A DNA stretch of 64,000 nucleotides from Hemileia vastatrix (taxonomy: Eukaryota > Basidiomycota > Pucciniomycetes > Pucciniales > Zaghouaniaceae): the NCBI GenBank assembly GCA_030280995.1, contig JASXTE010000005.1, positions 31,695,501-31,759,500 of the forward strand, in the 5' to 3' direction. This document shows, piece by piece, positions 1 to 10,085 of this stretch (positions within the stretch are counted from its first letter, which is position 1; every line of letters begins with the position of its first letter). The position numbers were made by a program, and so were the translations under genes. The notes under the pieces were generated by a model. The model saw nothing but the letters and a program-made list of their open reading frames with translations, was not told the DNA's origin and made no database searches.

Positions 1-3000
1 AATAGGTAATCCTGTTACATAATCCATGTTTATTATTTGCCATGGAGAGTCAGGAGGTTCAATATGTTTCATTAATTCTGCTCTTTTACCAGTTAATCTT
101 TTTGATTTTTGGCAAGAATCATAAGATTCAACATATAATTTTGTGTCTTCAGACATATTAGCCCACCAAGCAGTGTTCTTAATTCTGATCATTGTTTTGT
201 CAAGATCAAAATGTCCAGCTAGTATGTCATCATGACAAATTTTCAAGATGATTTCATTCATAGAAGGAGGAATAACAATAACATTACTCAACTTTCTTCT
301 ATAATATAGATATCCTTCATCAATTGAAAATTTACCTTTTTCCAAAGCTTTTTGGTACTTTGGTGGAAGGGTTTTAATTAATGCTTGTATTGAAGCATTC
401 TTTGGATCATTTAATATGGTGCATAACTTTTTTAAGTCAGTGTCCTTATTATATGATTCCAGAATAAGCTGTAATAGCTCTTCCTCCATATCAACCACAT
501 ATATCCCATGGATATGAATAATTTCATCCTCAGGATCATAAGCAGGATTAGAGTCATCATTTGGTAAAGGTAACCTTGATAACATATCCACATTTGAGTG
601 ACCAATACCAGCCCTGTGAATAATTGTCATTCTCCCTCTGTACTCTTGAACAGCCAGCTGCCATCTAAACATATGTCTGTTAGGTGTTTTCACATTTAAA
701 AGGGATTTAACTGCACTGCAGTCAGTGACAAGTTCAAATTTCTGGTCATCTAGGTAATAATGAAGCTTTTCTAGAGCCCATACTACAGCTAAACACTCTA
801 ATTGGGTAGCACCATATTTCAATTCACTATTTCTCAAGGTTCTTGAAATATAACAAATTACTACTTCTGAAACTTTATCATTTATCACTTGTTTTTGATG
901 GAGGGAAGCACCAAGACCAATGAAACTGGCATCAGTGTACAAAACAAATGGTTGATCAAAGTCAGGTAAAGCAAGAATTGGTGCTGACATCAAACAGTGT
1001 TTCATAGTGTCAAAGGCTCTTTGTCTTTCACTATTCCAGAAAAAAGCAACATCCTTTCTAGTTAATTGGGTAAGGGGTAAAGCTATGACTTGGTAATTTT
1101 TAATATACTGTCTATAGTATCCACACATTCCCAAAAAACTTTGGAGCTCTCTCACTGTTGTAGGAGCTTTCACCTGTTGTATGGCTGCCACTTTGTTCTG
1201 GTCAACACATATCTGTAAGCATGAAACAACATGACTAAGAACTTTTAAAGAATGGAAACAAAATTTACATTTCTTCAAAGCAAGTGTCATATTTATTTCA
1301 TCCATTTTCTGGAATACTTTACACAGGTGTTTAAGATGGTCCTCAAATGTTTTTGAGAATATAATGATATCATCAATATAAACCATCAGCCATCCTTCAA
1401 TTATCTCTTGATGGAATGTGTTATCCATTACTTTTTGGAAAACTGAAGGGGCATTTTTAGGGCCAAATGGCATCCTAATATACTTATAAATACCCATATG
1501 AGTGGCAATCATCAGAAAGTTCTGAGAATTTTTCTCAACAGGTACCTGGTGATATCCCTTATTACCATCCAAACAGCTGATATATTTAGCACCCTGTAAA
1601 GTAGCATGTATAGAGCTGATTCTAGGTAAAGGATAGATATCATCAACAGTATAAGTGTTTAGTGCTCTATAATCACCACATAACCTGGCTTTATCTTTCT
1701 CATAAGAAATTAGGACAGGTGAGATAACACAATATTAAGGTGTTTCAACTACCTTTTCAATAATATTCATTTTTAAAAGGGTAGAGATATTATCTTCAAT
1801 ATCTTTTCTCTTTGTGGGAGAAGCAGGATAAGGCTTCTTCTTTAAACTAGGTGGTATATCAGTTAATGGGCAAGACAATGAAAGTTTAATTTCCTCTTTA
1901 ACTAATCCCAGTTCATGTGACCCATGAGCAAAGGCCATAGGAAAAGATTTTATCAAGTTAATGATGGAATCTTTATCCTCACCAGAAAGTTGTTCTCCAA
2001 AAGAAGCATTGTCAATTTCAGACATAAGGGCATGCATTTCCTTTGTAGATCTTCCTTTATATTGAACCACAGAATTACATGTGTTCAATTCTGGTTTTAA
2101 TAATTTTTAGGAGAGGAAATTTTAAATTTTCTCTTCCCATTCATTCCCATTGTGAAACATTGGTTTGAAGGATCCAATTTTATGCCATACTTGGTTAAAA
2201 TATCATTCCCTACAATAAACCAATTGCTCAAGTTATCATTTTTCATGACAACAAAATCACAAATAGCTCTTACAAAACCATGGTTATATTTAAAAAAACA
2301 CTGTGGCTTTGTATTTACCAATGGGGGACAAAACAGAGCCATACCCTCTCCAATTTTCAGAAATGATAGGCATCAGTTTAGATTTATAGTCTTGATCTAC
2401 TGAAGCAAGTTCTCTTTCAGATACTACACTTCCTCCAGCTCCAGAATCCAGAACAACTTCAATGCTGGTTCCATTGATCAAGACTGGTGCCTTAAGAGGG
2501 GCAATAACAATTGAGTTATCCTCAATGTTCTTTATGATCTCAGAATCCTCGACTGTAGATAAATCATTATTATCAATGTCAATAGTATTTAAATAATGAA
2601 TATCTTCTTCCAGCATCAAGATTTCTTGTTGAGATTCATATGAAATATTGCTGGCACAATCACTTGATGTATCATCCAGTGCCACTGTGTCTTCAGCATG
2701 CTCCTCTGTTTGTTCTAAAAGATTTATCTTCTTGTCACAAACATGGCCTTTCTTCCAAGGCTTGTTGCACTTGAAGCAAGTGTTTGTTGCATACTTCTTT
2801 GGTGCAACAGGGGCAGAAGGTTTACCAACCTTTTCCAGAGGTTTTTGTTGGTACGTGGAGGGTTTCTCCAAAGGGGTCCTAGGAATGAATCTTCTTGCAT
2901 CATACTTATTGTTTAGAAGTATTTCATTGCAAGTATTAATGAAAGAAGAGGGTTCTTTGGAGAGCTCAGTCCTAGCCACTATCAAGCCTCTCAGAGACAT

Positions 3001-3013
3001 TGGTAATTTATAG
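1..3013 (-). pseudogene. Gypsy-1 pol: gag C-terminus, protease, RT, RNase H, start of integrase
   Basis: In order on the minus strand: a zinc knuckle of the CX2CX7HXC kind (about 2735-2790), an aspartic protease with the DSGA motif (about 2440), an RT palm with YIDD (about 1375), RNase H with its TDAS segment (about 935), and the integrase HHCC zinc domain near 120-240. The frame is largely open but damaged. A stop lies near 1732 where the relatives have a lysine codon, and the protease frame breaks near 2290-2340. From 1734 to the window start the reading frame appears open. In the zinc domain one cysteine reads as tyrosine (YDSC where the relatives have CDSC). This copy is probably not able to make a full polyprotein by itself. 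Confidence 0.88.
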
Positions 3014-4963
3014 AGGATCCTGTCCTTCTATAAATCAAACTCCATATTTGGGTCCATTGCCCTTAAGATTTTTACAAGTTTCATTAAAAACTAAATAGGT
3101 TTATCAGTAGAAGAGCTATATCTAGTTTCCTCATACTGCCTTTGTTGAGCCATTCTGAACTTGGAGCCACCAAATTGTGCTTTAATTAATTTCTTCCAAT
3201 CCTCCCATGAGTAGTCATTCCCATCCAGGAGAACAGATTCATACCACATCAGGGAAACATTAGTGAACAAAGAAATTAACTTGGAAACAATTTCCTCATC
3301 TGAGAGTTTGTAAGAATTTTTTAAATTATCAATTCTGAAAATAAATTGTTGCCAATCAGAAGAAGAATAACCATCAAATGTTGGGTACTGGTCAAGTTTT
3401 GGCCAATTCTTTTTGATTTGAAGGAGTCTCCCTAGTACTAGCTTGTTTCTGAGTAAGAAGCAGCTGTAATTTCTCTAATTGTGCTGAAATCTCATTGTTT
3501 AATCCTTCTGTTGCAGATCCTGGTGCATCATCAGTTTTTGATGGAAACTCAGTGTTGTCATCAGGTATTTCTGGATCTATTTTTATTTTAGATGAACTAG
3601 CCACAGGTACTGGTTGAGCATCCTGCACTATATGTTCCTTCACAGAAATGTCAGAATATTTTTGGTCATTTAACAATGAGTTCAATTTTTCTTTAATGGT
3701 TGTTAGTCTTGTTTTCATTCTTGGAAGACTAGATAAACTTTCATTGATAGTTGCAAAAGATAATTGATTTTTATGTTGAAAAGATGACAAATGGTCACTC
3801 AATCTTTTCAGATTTATCTTATCTATCTCTACCTCCTGGCAACAGGCAGATACAGTATCTTTTAGTTTAGACAAATCATTTTTTATATTTTGCCATAAAG
3901 CAACTTTCTTTTCATGGGTTGCTTTGTAATGAGACAATTCATCAGAGACTCTCTGTGCTTCACTTTTTAATGCTTGATAACCCTGATCAGTTAACAAACT
4001 ATTATATCTCTGAGTCAATTGCATATTGTTCATTATATGATTTTGCTTGGCAATAATATATCTCAAGTGTTCATCATTAATTCTTGCTACATCTGGAGTG
4101 TTTCTCAATAAGGAAACTGAGTAACTTTCCAGGATCTCATAGAACTCAGGGTCAAGAGCTTCATCAATCACAGCCATATCAGGATTAATCATTGAGGTAG
4201 CAATTAAAAGTAATGGATTAGATACATGAGATATCTGTCTACTATTCCCAGCTTCTATAGGTCTCAAGGTTTCATCCTGCCTTCCAGATTTACCTGAAGG
4301 AAGAGAGTCAGCCACAAGAAAAGGCACTTGAGAATCAATAGAGGGACGCACCAGGGTTTGCTGGGTATCACCATATTGGGTTTTCTTCTTCTTTTGCCTC
4401 CTTGATAGGGGTGAGGAGGTGTGGGGTTGGCCTGGGTGGGCTTTGATGGACCTACCTGAGGTAACTGATGCTGGTTTTGAGCCAAGTAGTCCCACTGAGT
4501 GTTGAGCCAGTCACACTGCCACTTGGACACTTCCACTTTCTCTTGGGATTGGGGAGCCAATTGTTGTTGATCCCTGGGAGGAAGAGGTTTCTTCTTCTCT
4601 TGGAGAAAAGTATCTGTTCTTCTCACCTTTTCTTCCAAGGCATCTACCCTTACCTTTAGTCTCAAGCTGTCTGTCCTTAACTCCTTTATGTGGGTAGACA
4701 GATTCTTTACCTGCTGAGACAACGGCATCTTTTTTATCCTGAAGCCTTTTGGAAGCTCTTCTGGTGGGTTTCTCATGGGCTTCTGATCCTGAGTATTGTC
4801 CACTAGGATTTCTACTTCTTCCATCTCTACATCCTGTTTGGGGCAAGGATTTATTAGTTTGAGAAATTCTTCTTGATAAAGGAGAACTTACAGAAGTAGG
4901 CTCATCATAATCAATTAAGTCTAGTTCTTCTTCACGTGCATCAAAACCACTTTGATCAGTCAT
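3014..4963 (-). pseudogene. Gypsy-1 gag
   Basis: The frame starts with Met-Thr-Asp-Gln at 4963 and holds an acidic N-terminus, a basic Ser/Arg/Lys-rich stretch, then a long helical capsid-like region rich in coiled-coil heptads (about 3700-4200). Compared with Gypsy-5 and Gypsy-2 it has an in-frame stop near 4511 and an extra T near 3405 that shifts the frame before the conserved block with the WPKLDQYPTFDG-like segment. Below 3392 the matching gag sequence continues in another frame to 3014, with further damage. In this copy the gag body is in frame with the N-terminal ORF at 4963, unlike Gypsy-5. Confidence 0.8.
4264..4824 (-). CDS. Overlapping out-of-frame ORF inside Gypsy-1 gag 5' end (186 codons)
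   Basis: This ORF begins with Met-Glu-Glu-Val at 4824 and runs in a frame different from gag. It encodes a heptad-rich segment (residues about 35-70), a Pro/Gln-rich stretch, a Trp-rich motif (here KWQCDW, normally KWQWDW), a PHPYQGGKRRRK basic motif, and ends after a hydrophobic stretch. The same ORF at the same offset (139 nt downstream of the gag ATG) is present in Gypsy-5, and a cognate is found in the diverged Gypsy-2. Function unknown. It could be a real second protein, an ancestral gag N-terminus, or a by-product of compositional bias. See findings. Confidence 0.5.
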   Translation of the reverse strand: MEEVEILVDNTQDQKPMRNPPEELPKGFRIKKMPLSQQVKNLSTHIKELRTDSLRLKVRVDALEEKVRRTDTFLQEKKKPLPPRDQQQLAPQSQEKVEVSKWQCDWLNTQWDYLAQNQHQLPQVGPSKPTQANPTPPHPYQGGKRRRKPNMVIPSKPWCVPLLILKCLFLWLTLFLQVNLEGRMKP

Positions 4964-4989
4964 TTTAAGATTCTACTGAAATGAAGGAA

Positions 4990-5770
4990 AGAGACAAAAA
5001 TTAATTAGTCTTTATTTTTAATTTTTATTTAACAGAAATAAAATAAAAATAATAAAAGAAAATCTTTTTAGGATAAAAATCAACTTAAATAAAATTAATA
5101 AATAAAAAAATTTAAAACCAGGATAATACAATCAACTGTAGAAATAAATTAGAATTTCTATTAATTTTTTATTTTCAGGATTTAAATCAACTAATTTATT
5201 ACCAGGATTTATTGTCAACTGAAATAATCAAATATGAATCTTTATTAATAAAAAAAAATTTATTTTAACTGATCACTTAACTACCAGGACTTAATGTCAA
5301 CTGAAGTAATTAAATATGAAGTTTTATTTCAAAATTTTATTACTGATCACTTAACTACCAGGACTTAATGTCAACTGAAGAAATTAAATATGAGTTTTAT
5401 TAATTAAAAAAATTTATTGGATTACCAGGACTCAAAGTCAACTGAAGTAATTAAATGTGAATTATTTATTAATAAAAAATATTATTGTCAGGACAATTTG
5501 TCAACTGGAACAATTAAAATTTAAATTAATCAGGACAAATGTCAACTGAAAAATTATAATAATTATTTTATTAATAAAAAATATTATTGTCAGGACAATT
5601 TGTCAACTAAAACAATTAAAATTCAAATTAATCAGGACAATTGTCAACTGAAAAATGATAATTAATATTAAAATATAATTATTTTATTACTTCTGGGACT
5701 AAGAACAGTTATTGCTCTATTATGGTCAACCAGGAAAAATAAAAAAATATATAATAATAAAATTAAATTC
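4990..5770 (-). repeat. Leader hairpin-repeat array of Gypsy-1
   Basis: About eleven diverged copies of a short motif, read on the plus strand as CAGGAC-N4-6-GTCAACTG followed by AATTAAA-like spacer, occur at irregular 50-80 bp steps (for example near 5201, 5283, 5357, 5425, 5489, 5531, 5590, 5632). Within each copy CAG/CTG and GAC/GTC halves are inverted, so the element RNA could form a row of small stem-loops. The array lies between the 5' LTR and gag. Gypsy-5 carries the same array with about nine copies. Confidence 0.75.
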
Positions 5771-5908
5771 CAAATTACCAGACACCTCCCCCTGCAAAAT
5801 GAGCAAATTAATGCCACTTACAGAGTGCTGAGTAAAAGGAAATACGTAGCAAATGAAGAGTGAAGAGTAACCCAAAAATAGTAATAACAATAATTACCAC
5901 AATATATA

Positions 5909-5966
5909 CGATCTTTAGTCAGTATATGAACTTAAGTTTTGGAGCGCGGTTCGATTCCCCCTTGCA
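5909..5966 (+). other. tRNA-like A/B-box sequence in the Gypsy-1 leader
   Basis: On the plus strand, opposite to the element's transcript, a TAGTCAGTAT stretch resembling a tRNA D-arm/A box is followed about 33 bp later by GGTTCGATTCC, an exact match to the B-box/T-arm consensus. The acceptor and anticodon stems do not pair well, so this is not an intact tRNA gene. The block is kept in Gypsy-5 (about 61990-62035) with one change in the B box. It may be a tRNA-derived relic, a displaced primer-binding site, or an internal pol III-type promoter. Confidence 0.45.
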
Positions 5967-6108
5967 GCAAAAACTTTTATCACGTGACGTATGACATTCG
6001 TTGTTTTCTCGCCTCCACTCGTCCTTTACAGGTACTTGTACACCGATGGTCCCCTCGATTATGCCTCAAGTAACGTTGCGCTGTCGATATTTCGGAAAGG
6101 ATCCCAAT

Positions 6109-6919
6109 TGTCAAGGTTCACTTTTGGTCTAGAAGCTTTGGTACGGTGTAATATGAAGATTTTTAGGATTTCTTGAACTCTAAATAATTTAGTACGTATT
6201 TTTCAATCAAAGATGATGTTTTACTCAATGATAAGAGGTAGATTAAAAATATTTATATAAATTATAGATTAGAATTATGTCCTTGTAAATACTAAAGATA
6301 TAAGATATAAGAAATAAATACTATGTTGTAGTTGTTGTAATAAGTAAGTTGGTAAAAGGATGATTCAAAAAGACAAAAAAGAGAGGCCTTTTATAGGCAA
6401 AGGAGAGACAAAGCACGGCAATCAAATTCTAAAAACAGTAGTATGAGAGAGAGAAAAGAACATTCCAGAAGGAGTATTTCAAATAATAAAGTTATTCTAA
6501 AAAGAAGGCGTCAAAAAGATGTATTTACAGAGTATGTCAGAAATACATCAATATATTTAATATTTACTGTAGAAGTCAATTCTAAATAAGAAATTTGAAT
6601 TTTTTGTATATATTTAATATTATTTGAATATTTAAATCTTATTTTATCTTAATATCTATTTTTTAGTATAAAATTTTATTTTTTTCCAACCTGTCAAATG
6701 AGCACAGTGTTAGAGAAAAATATAAGGGACAAAATTATATTTTTAATTTTAATTATTTATTTAATTTTTTAATTTTAACATTCTGTAATTAGTTAATTTA
6801 TTATAACTAATTTTAATGTAACTAAATTATAATTAAATAATAATTAAAATGATAAGGTGCGGCTTCATCCAGTAAATAATTAATTATTTCACTGGGTAAG
6901 TCTAGTAGCCTGGCTGACA
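6109..6919 (-). repeat. Gypsy-1 5' LTR (811 bp)
   Basis: On the minus strand it runs from TGTCAGCC to CCTTGACA, with TGTCA...TGACA inverted ends as in the Gypsy-5 LTRs, whose limits are fixed by a target duplication. A TATA box (see 6389-6397) lies about 520 bp into the LTR. Immediately inside the LTR the minus strand reads AT then TGGGATCC, a possible weak primer-binding site. Confidence 0.88.
6389..6397 (-). promoter_or_regulatory. TATA box of Gypsy-1 LTR
   Basis: CCTATAAAA inside the LTR. The same GCCTATAAAAGG context occurs at the matching place in both Gypsy-5 LTRs (54622-54630 and 62457-62465) and in the relic LTR near 10944, which supports a conserved U3 promoter. Confidence 0.6.
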
Positions 6920-7590
6920 ATCCGCCTTGGTGCTAGAAGGCTGGGAAGCATTTCTAGAGGGGTTTCATGCAATTTGGTTCTCAAGAACGCCAAACTTTTT
7001 GGTGTTCATGGGCTTTTAGATAGTGGTCTGTGTGTGCACAGTGAATAAGACAGTTTGGGGCAACTTTAATTATCATACAACCATCCAGAGGTGATATCAT
7101 TGTTCCTCACTCAGTTTTCACTCTTTTTGGCCAAAATTGGCTGTATTTGTTGCAAGTTGAGTTCTTCATTTAACTTAACTTGGAAACTGGTTTCTCTGGT
7201 ATAGTCTTTCAAGCTATATCATGTATTATTGCTGTCTCTGGTGTGGATTTGCAACATTTATCAAGTATCATTGCTTTCTCTGGTGTGAAAATTGGTCTAT
7301 ATTTCAGTTCTTTGGTTTGGTAGTCTGTCTGGAGACTACTTTCTTGGCTGATCAGGAATTCAAGTGTGTTGGAAAAGGGGCTTTAGAAAACATGAACCAA
7401 TTTAATGTAGCAGGTAAATCTCACTTTATTTTTCTAAAGGGAAAGGGGATTTTCTCTCTGGGTTTTCTCCAACTCCCTTGGTCAAGGTCTATAGATAGTA
7501 CTATAGGATTATCTACACCGTAGAATTAAGGGGGTAGTAATGCCAAATTTTTCCAAGACTATCAAGATTCTCGACTTGAAAGAATTTTGA
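6920..7590. other. Gap with possible degraded transposase coding sequence
   Basis: No intact gene. On the plus strand around 7320-7420 a short stretch reads FLADQEF, which resembles the LADQGY-type segment of PIF/Harbinger-like DDE transposases, but many stops surround it and the match is too short to rely on. The rest is AT-rich sequence without a clear pattern. Confidence 0.25.
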
Positions 7591-7645
7591 TGATACCCAC
7601 CCCTTACTTCAAAAAAAACAGGGGGGGGACTGGCAAATTTTCACA
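7591..7645. repeat. Shared block downstream of Myb/SANT pseudogene 1
   Basis: The sequence TGAT-CCCACCCCTTACTTCAA, then a short A-run, then CAGGGG and GCAAATTTT, recurs at 13729-13785. In both places it sits about 180-200 bp beyond the 3' end of a broken Myb/SANT-like gene, so the gene and its flank probably travelled together as one repeat. Confidence 0.55.
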
Positions 7646-7823
7646 TGATACATGAAAATTTTATTTAAAAAAGAATTTTTTAAATTAAAATACAAAAATT
7701 CAACTAATGATGGATTTACTAATGACTTACAGGATTTTATTGTAAAATTTTATGTACAAATAATTAGTAATAGTTGAAGTATGAAAGAAGTAAAACAAAC
7801 TTGTCATTAGAATATTTCATTAG

Positions 7824-9190
7824 TCATTCAATTTTCTCATAAGATTTATTGGATGTAACACATTCCATTAAAAAAATTTTCTTCTTTGAATTTTCTTTGA
7901 GATCATGCTTAAATTTCATCTGTTCCATAAAGTTCTGATTGTCAAGTGTTTTCTCCTCTTTCTTTGATTTTTCAATACTTAGAGTTAGCTTGAATTTCTT
8001 CTCCTCCAAGTCTTGTGCCCTATCATACTTTTGTAAAGAGAGCTTGTACTTCCTCTCCTCCAAGTCTTGTGCCCTATCATACTTTTGTAAAGAGAGCTTG
8101 TACTTCCTCTCCTCCAAGTCTTGTTCCCTATCATCCCTCCTTAAAGAGAGCTTTTGTTTTTGCTTTTAAAGCTTTAGAGTCTCTTTAGAAACTTCCACTT
8201 GTTCTAGAGTGATAAGAAATATTAACAAAATATAGAAGAAAAGCAGAGTAAATATTAAGAGGTATGGTATTACTTACCAGCATCACATATCTCTACAAAT
8301 TCTTCAATAGAAAAAAAGGGGTTTGAGATGAAATATCACTTTTTCTTCTTCTTTGAGAGTGGAAAAAGAGACTACTTGAATCCCTTTTCTTTTTGTTCAA
8401 GGTCACATTCTCCTCCTCATCATTTTTTCTGGCTTCTGGCTCAGTTAATTGTGGCTCCTGCTTTTATTTTTCAGCCTTTTTGAAAATAAGAAAATGTAAA
8501 TAAAAAATGGTTAGATAAAAGAAAAAAAAATACTTGAGTTAGATGAGGTTGGTTAATAATGCCATAATGATATATTGAAAAGATATCTTGATTTGTGGAA
8601 GTTGAATGAGTGGAGGCTTGAGTAGAAGAAGAAGGAAAACAATTTCTTTCAACATCATGCTTGGAGATAGCATCTTCACTATCCAACATTTTTTCAGGAT
8701 TAACATCAACTTTCTCATCAAAAATAGCATCCATCTCTTTAAAATAAGGACATAAAGATTCAAGTTTATCATCTATGGATTTTATGCCCTTAGTGATATT
8801 GATGTCAGTAATACCAAAACCAGTGGAAGATGAAAGAGTCTTTTCCTTCTTGTATTTAGCTCAGTAATGCATGAAAAGTTTGGAAATCTTTTTAGGTAAA
8901 AGACCTATCCTTTCCTTTGTCTTATTCCATAATTCATTGGCCATAAGTAGATAATCATAAGCTTTTGATGCAGGGGGCCTTCCTACTTTAGTTAAATTTT
9001 CAGTACCAAAACAAGAATAATATTTAGATTTAGTTTTTAGCCAGTTGATAAGAATGATATGATCATCTTTTTTTTAATTGAAGGATCTTTTATTTCTCAG
9101 CCAAGAGGGGGAAAGAGGAAGTAGTGTGATTTGAAGAACCACTGGTGGAAGGCTGCCTGAGAGAAGATCTATGATGATGGGGAATGTTAA
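7824..9190 (-). pseudogene. Broken Myb/SANT-like protein gene 1
   Basis: Reading down the minus strand: a Ser/Thr-rich lead (about 9190-9090), then a Myb/SANT-like domain with DDHIILINWL, a KYYSCFGTENLTKVGRPP segment, MANELWNKTKERIGLLP and a TGFG..D turn (9065-8770), an acidic linker, then a C-terminal coiled coil with three 18-residue repeats. Stops and frame changes break it (for example near 8866, 8467 and 8168), although splice-like signals such as GTAAGT near 8277 remain. The domain is familiar from large rust-fungus families and from second proteins of Harbinger-type transposons. DNA binding is inferred from the family. I see no intact product. Confidence 0.65.
8001..8160. repeat. 54-bp tandem repeat, 2.9 copies
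   Basis: Units start at 8001, 8055 and 8109. The first two are almost identical and the third is diverged. Each encodes an 18-residue heptad-like block (YKLSLQKYDRAQDLEERK) on the minus strand at the C-terminus of the Myb/SANT pseudogene. The period is a multiple of three, so copy number can change without breaking the frame. Confidence 0.9.
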
Positions 9191-9751
9191 GATAATTGAA
9201 TATGAAAAGGAGAAAAAACAAGCAGATGAGATAGCAAGGTGTTCTGAATGGAGTGAATAGACAGGATGAGATGATAATGGGAGTGCCAGGCAAGGTAGAA
9301 GGCATATCCAGAGAGTAGTCAAAGATGTGGTTATGAATGAAAGTAGGCCAAGATGTGGTTGTGACAGAAACTTGTCCATTATGTGGTTATAAAAAATTGA
9401 CTAGAAAAATTTCAGATAAGAGGTCAAATTTGAAATGTAAAATGTCTAATAACTTAATTATTAGCAAAAATAATTGCAGAAGATAATTGGGGTATAAGGA
9501 TTTTTATCTGCAATTAATTTAATTGCGGATAAGTCAACTTTGTGACCCACTAATATTTAATTTGTATATATTTAAATACAATTTTTCTCTTATTTAAATT
9601 TAACATAAGATTTTACTTGAATCTCAATATAGCCTGGCTTACAATAACTCAAAAAATTGTAAATCATTTGCACTTTTATACCATATAAGAGCCATGCCTT
9701 CCTAACTCTCAAATCATTATAAGCTACATAAAGAAATAACTTTCACATATA
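9191..9751. other. AT-rich spacer between divergent gene relics
   Basis: No coding signal beyond the uncertain N-terminal lead of the Myb/SANT pseudogene. The stretch separates that minus-strand gene from a plus-strand transposase fragment, so it would be the shared promoter region if both belonged to one transposon. Confidence 0.4.
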
Positions 9752-10011
9752 TTGATCTCCTCTTGGACTCTGATTACAATTCTGATTCTGATCTTAAAGA
9801 AGATTTTATTTTTTTATCAAAAGTGGCCTGGAAATTTTACCTTCTTCCAAGAATGGGTAAAGTACTTCATACCCCCAAGTACACCATCAAAACACTTCTT
9901 AACCTATCTGTACCCAGCTTTAGACAGTTTTTCAGGAATTCTCATGAATTTTTCCTTAGATTTTTTATTCTTATTTTCATATTAAATTTGATTTTAAATT
10001 TTCAATTATAG
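9752..10011 (+). pseudogene. N-terminal fragment of a DDE (Harbinger-like) transposase
   Basis: The frame starting near 9763 reads an acidic lead (DSDYNSDSDLKED) followed by WKFYLLPRMGKVLHTPK and FRQFFRNSHEFF. The pattern of an aromatic, Leu-Pro-Arg, a proline and then a FRxFFRxSxxxF segment resembles the start of rust PIF/Harbinger-like transposases as I remember them. It stops at about 10008 and a relic LTR begins at about 10086, so the catalytic part is missing. It is divergent to the Myb/SANT gene, an arrangement expected of Harbinger elements. The assignment is tentative. Confidence 0.4.
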
Positions 10012-10085
10012 TCTCTTTTTTTCAAGTCTCTTTGTTTTCTTTCATCAACTTAACATGAAATCACATACTATATGCAATTGCATAG

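Larger units (their letters stand above)
1..6919 (-). mobile_element. Gypsy-1: Ty3/gypsy LTR retrotransposon, truncated by the window start
   Basis: The element reads right to left: 5' LTR (6109-6919), leader with hairpin repeats (about 4990-5770), gag (from 4963), then protease, reverse transcriptase, RNase H and the first part of integrase up to the window edge. It is the same family as Gypsy-5 and Gypsy-3 by long near-identity at both protein and DNA level. The 3' LTR and target duplication are outside the window. Family knowledge: Ty3/gypsy elements copy themselves through RNA and integrate with their own integrase; the relatives here end in a chromodomain, so this is a chromovirus. Confidence 0.93.

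Noticed and set aside
5200..5700. Leader repeats as a CRISPR array
   Set aside because: Repeat units are diverged, spacers are AT-rich and variable in length, no cas genes, and the host is eukaryotic.
5943..5972. Possible intact tRNA gene at the B-box match
   Set aside because: Acceptor and anticodon stems do not pair and the T-stem is imperfect; described only as tRNA-like.
9074..9379. Hydrophobic open frames on the minus strand
   Set aside because: They overlap the N-terminal lead of the Myb/SANT relic in other frames and have no support of their own.
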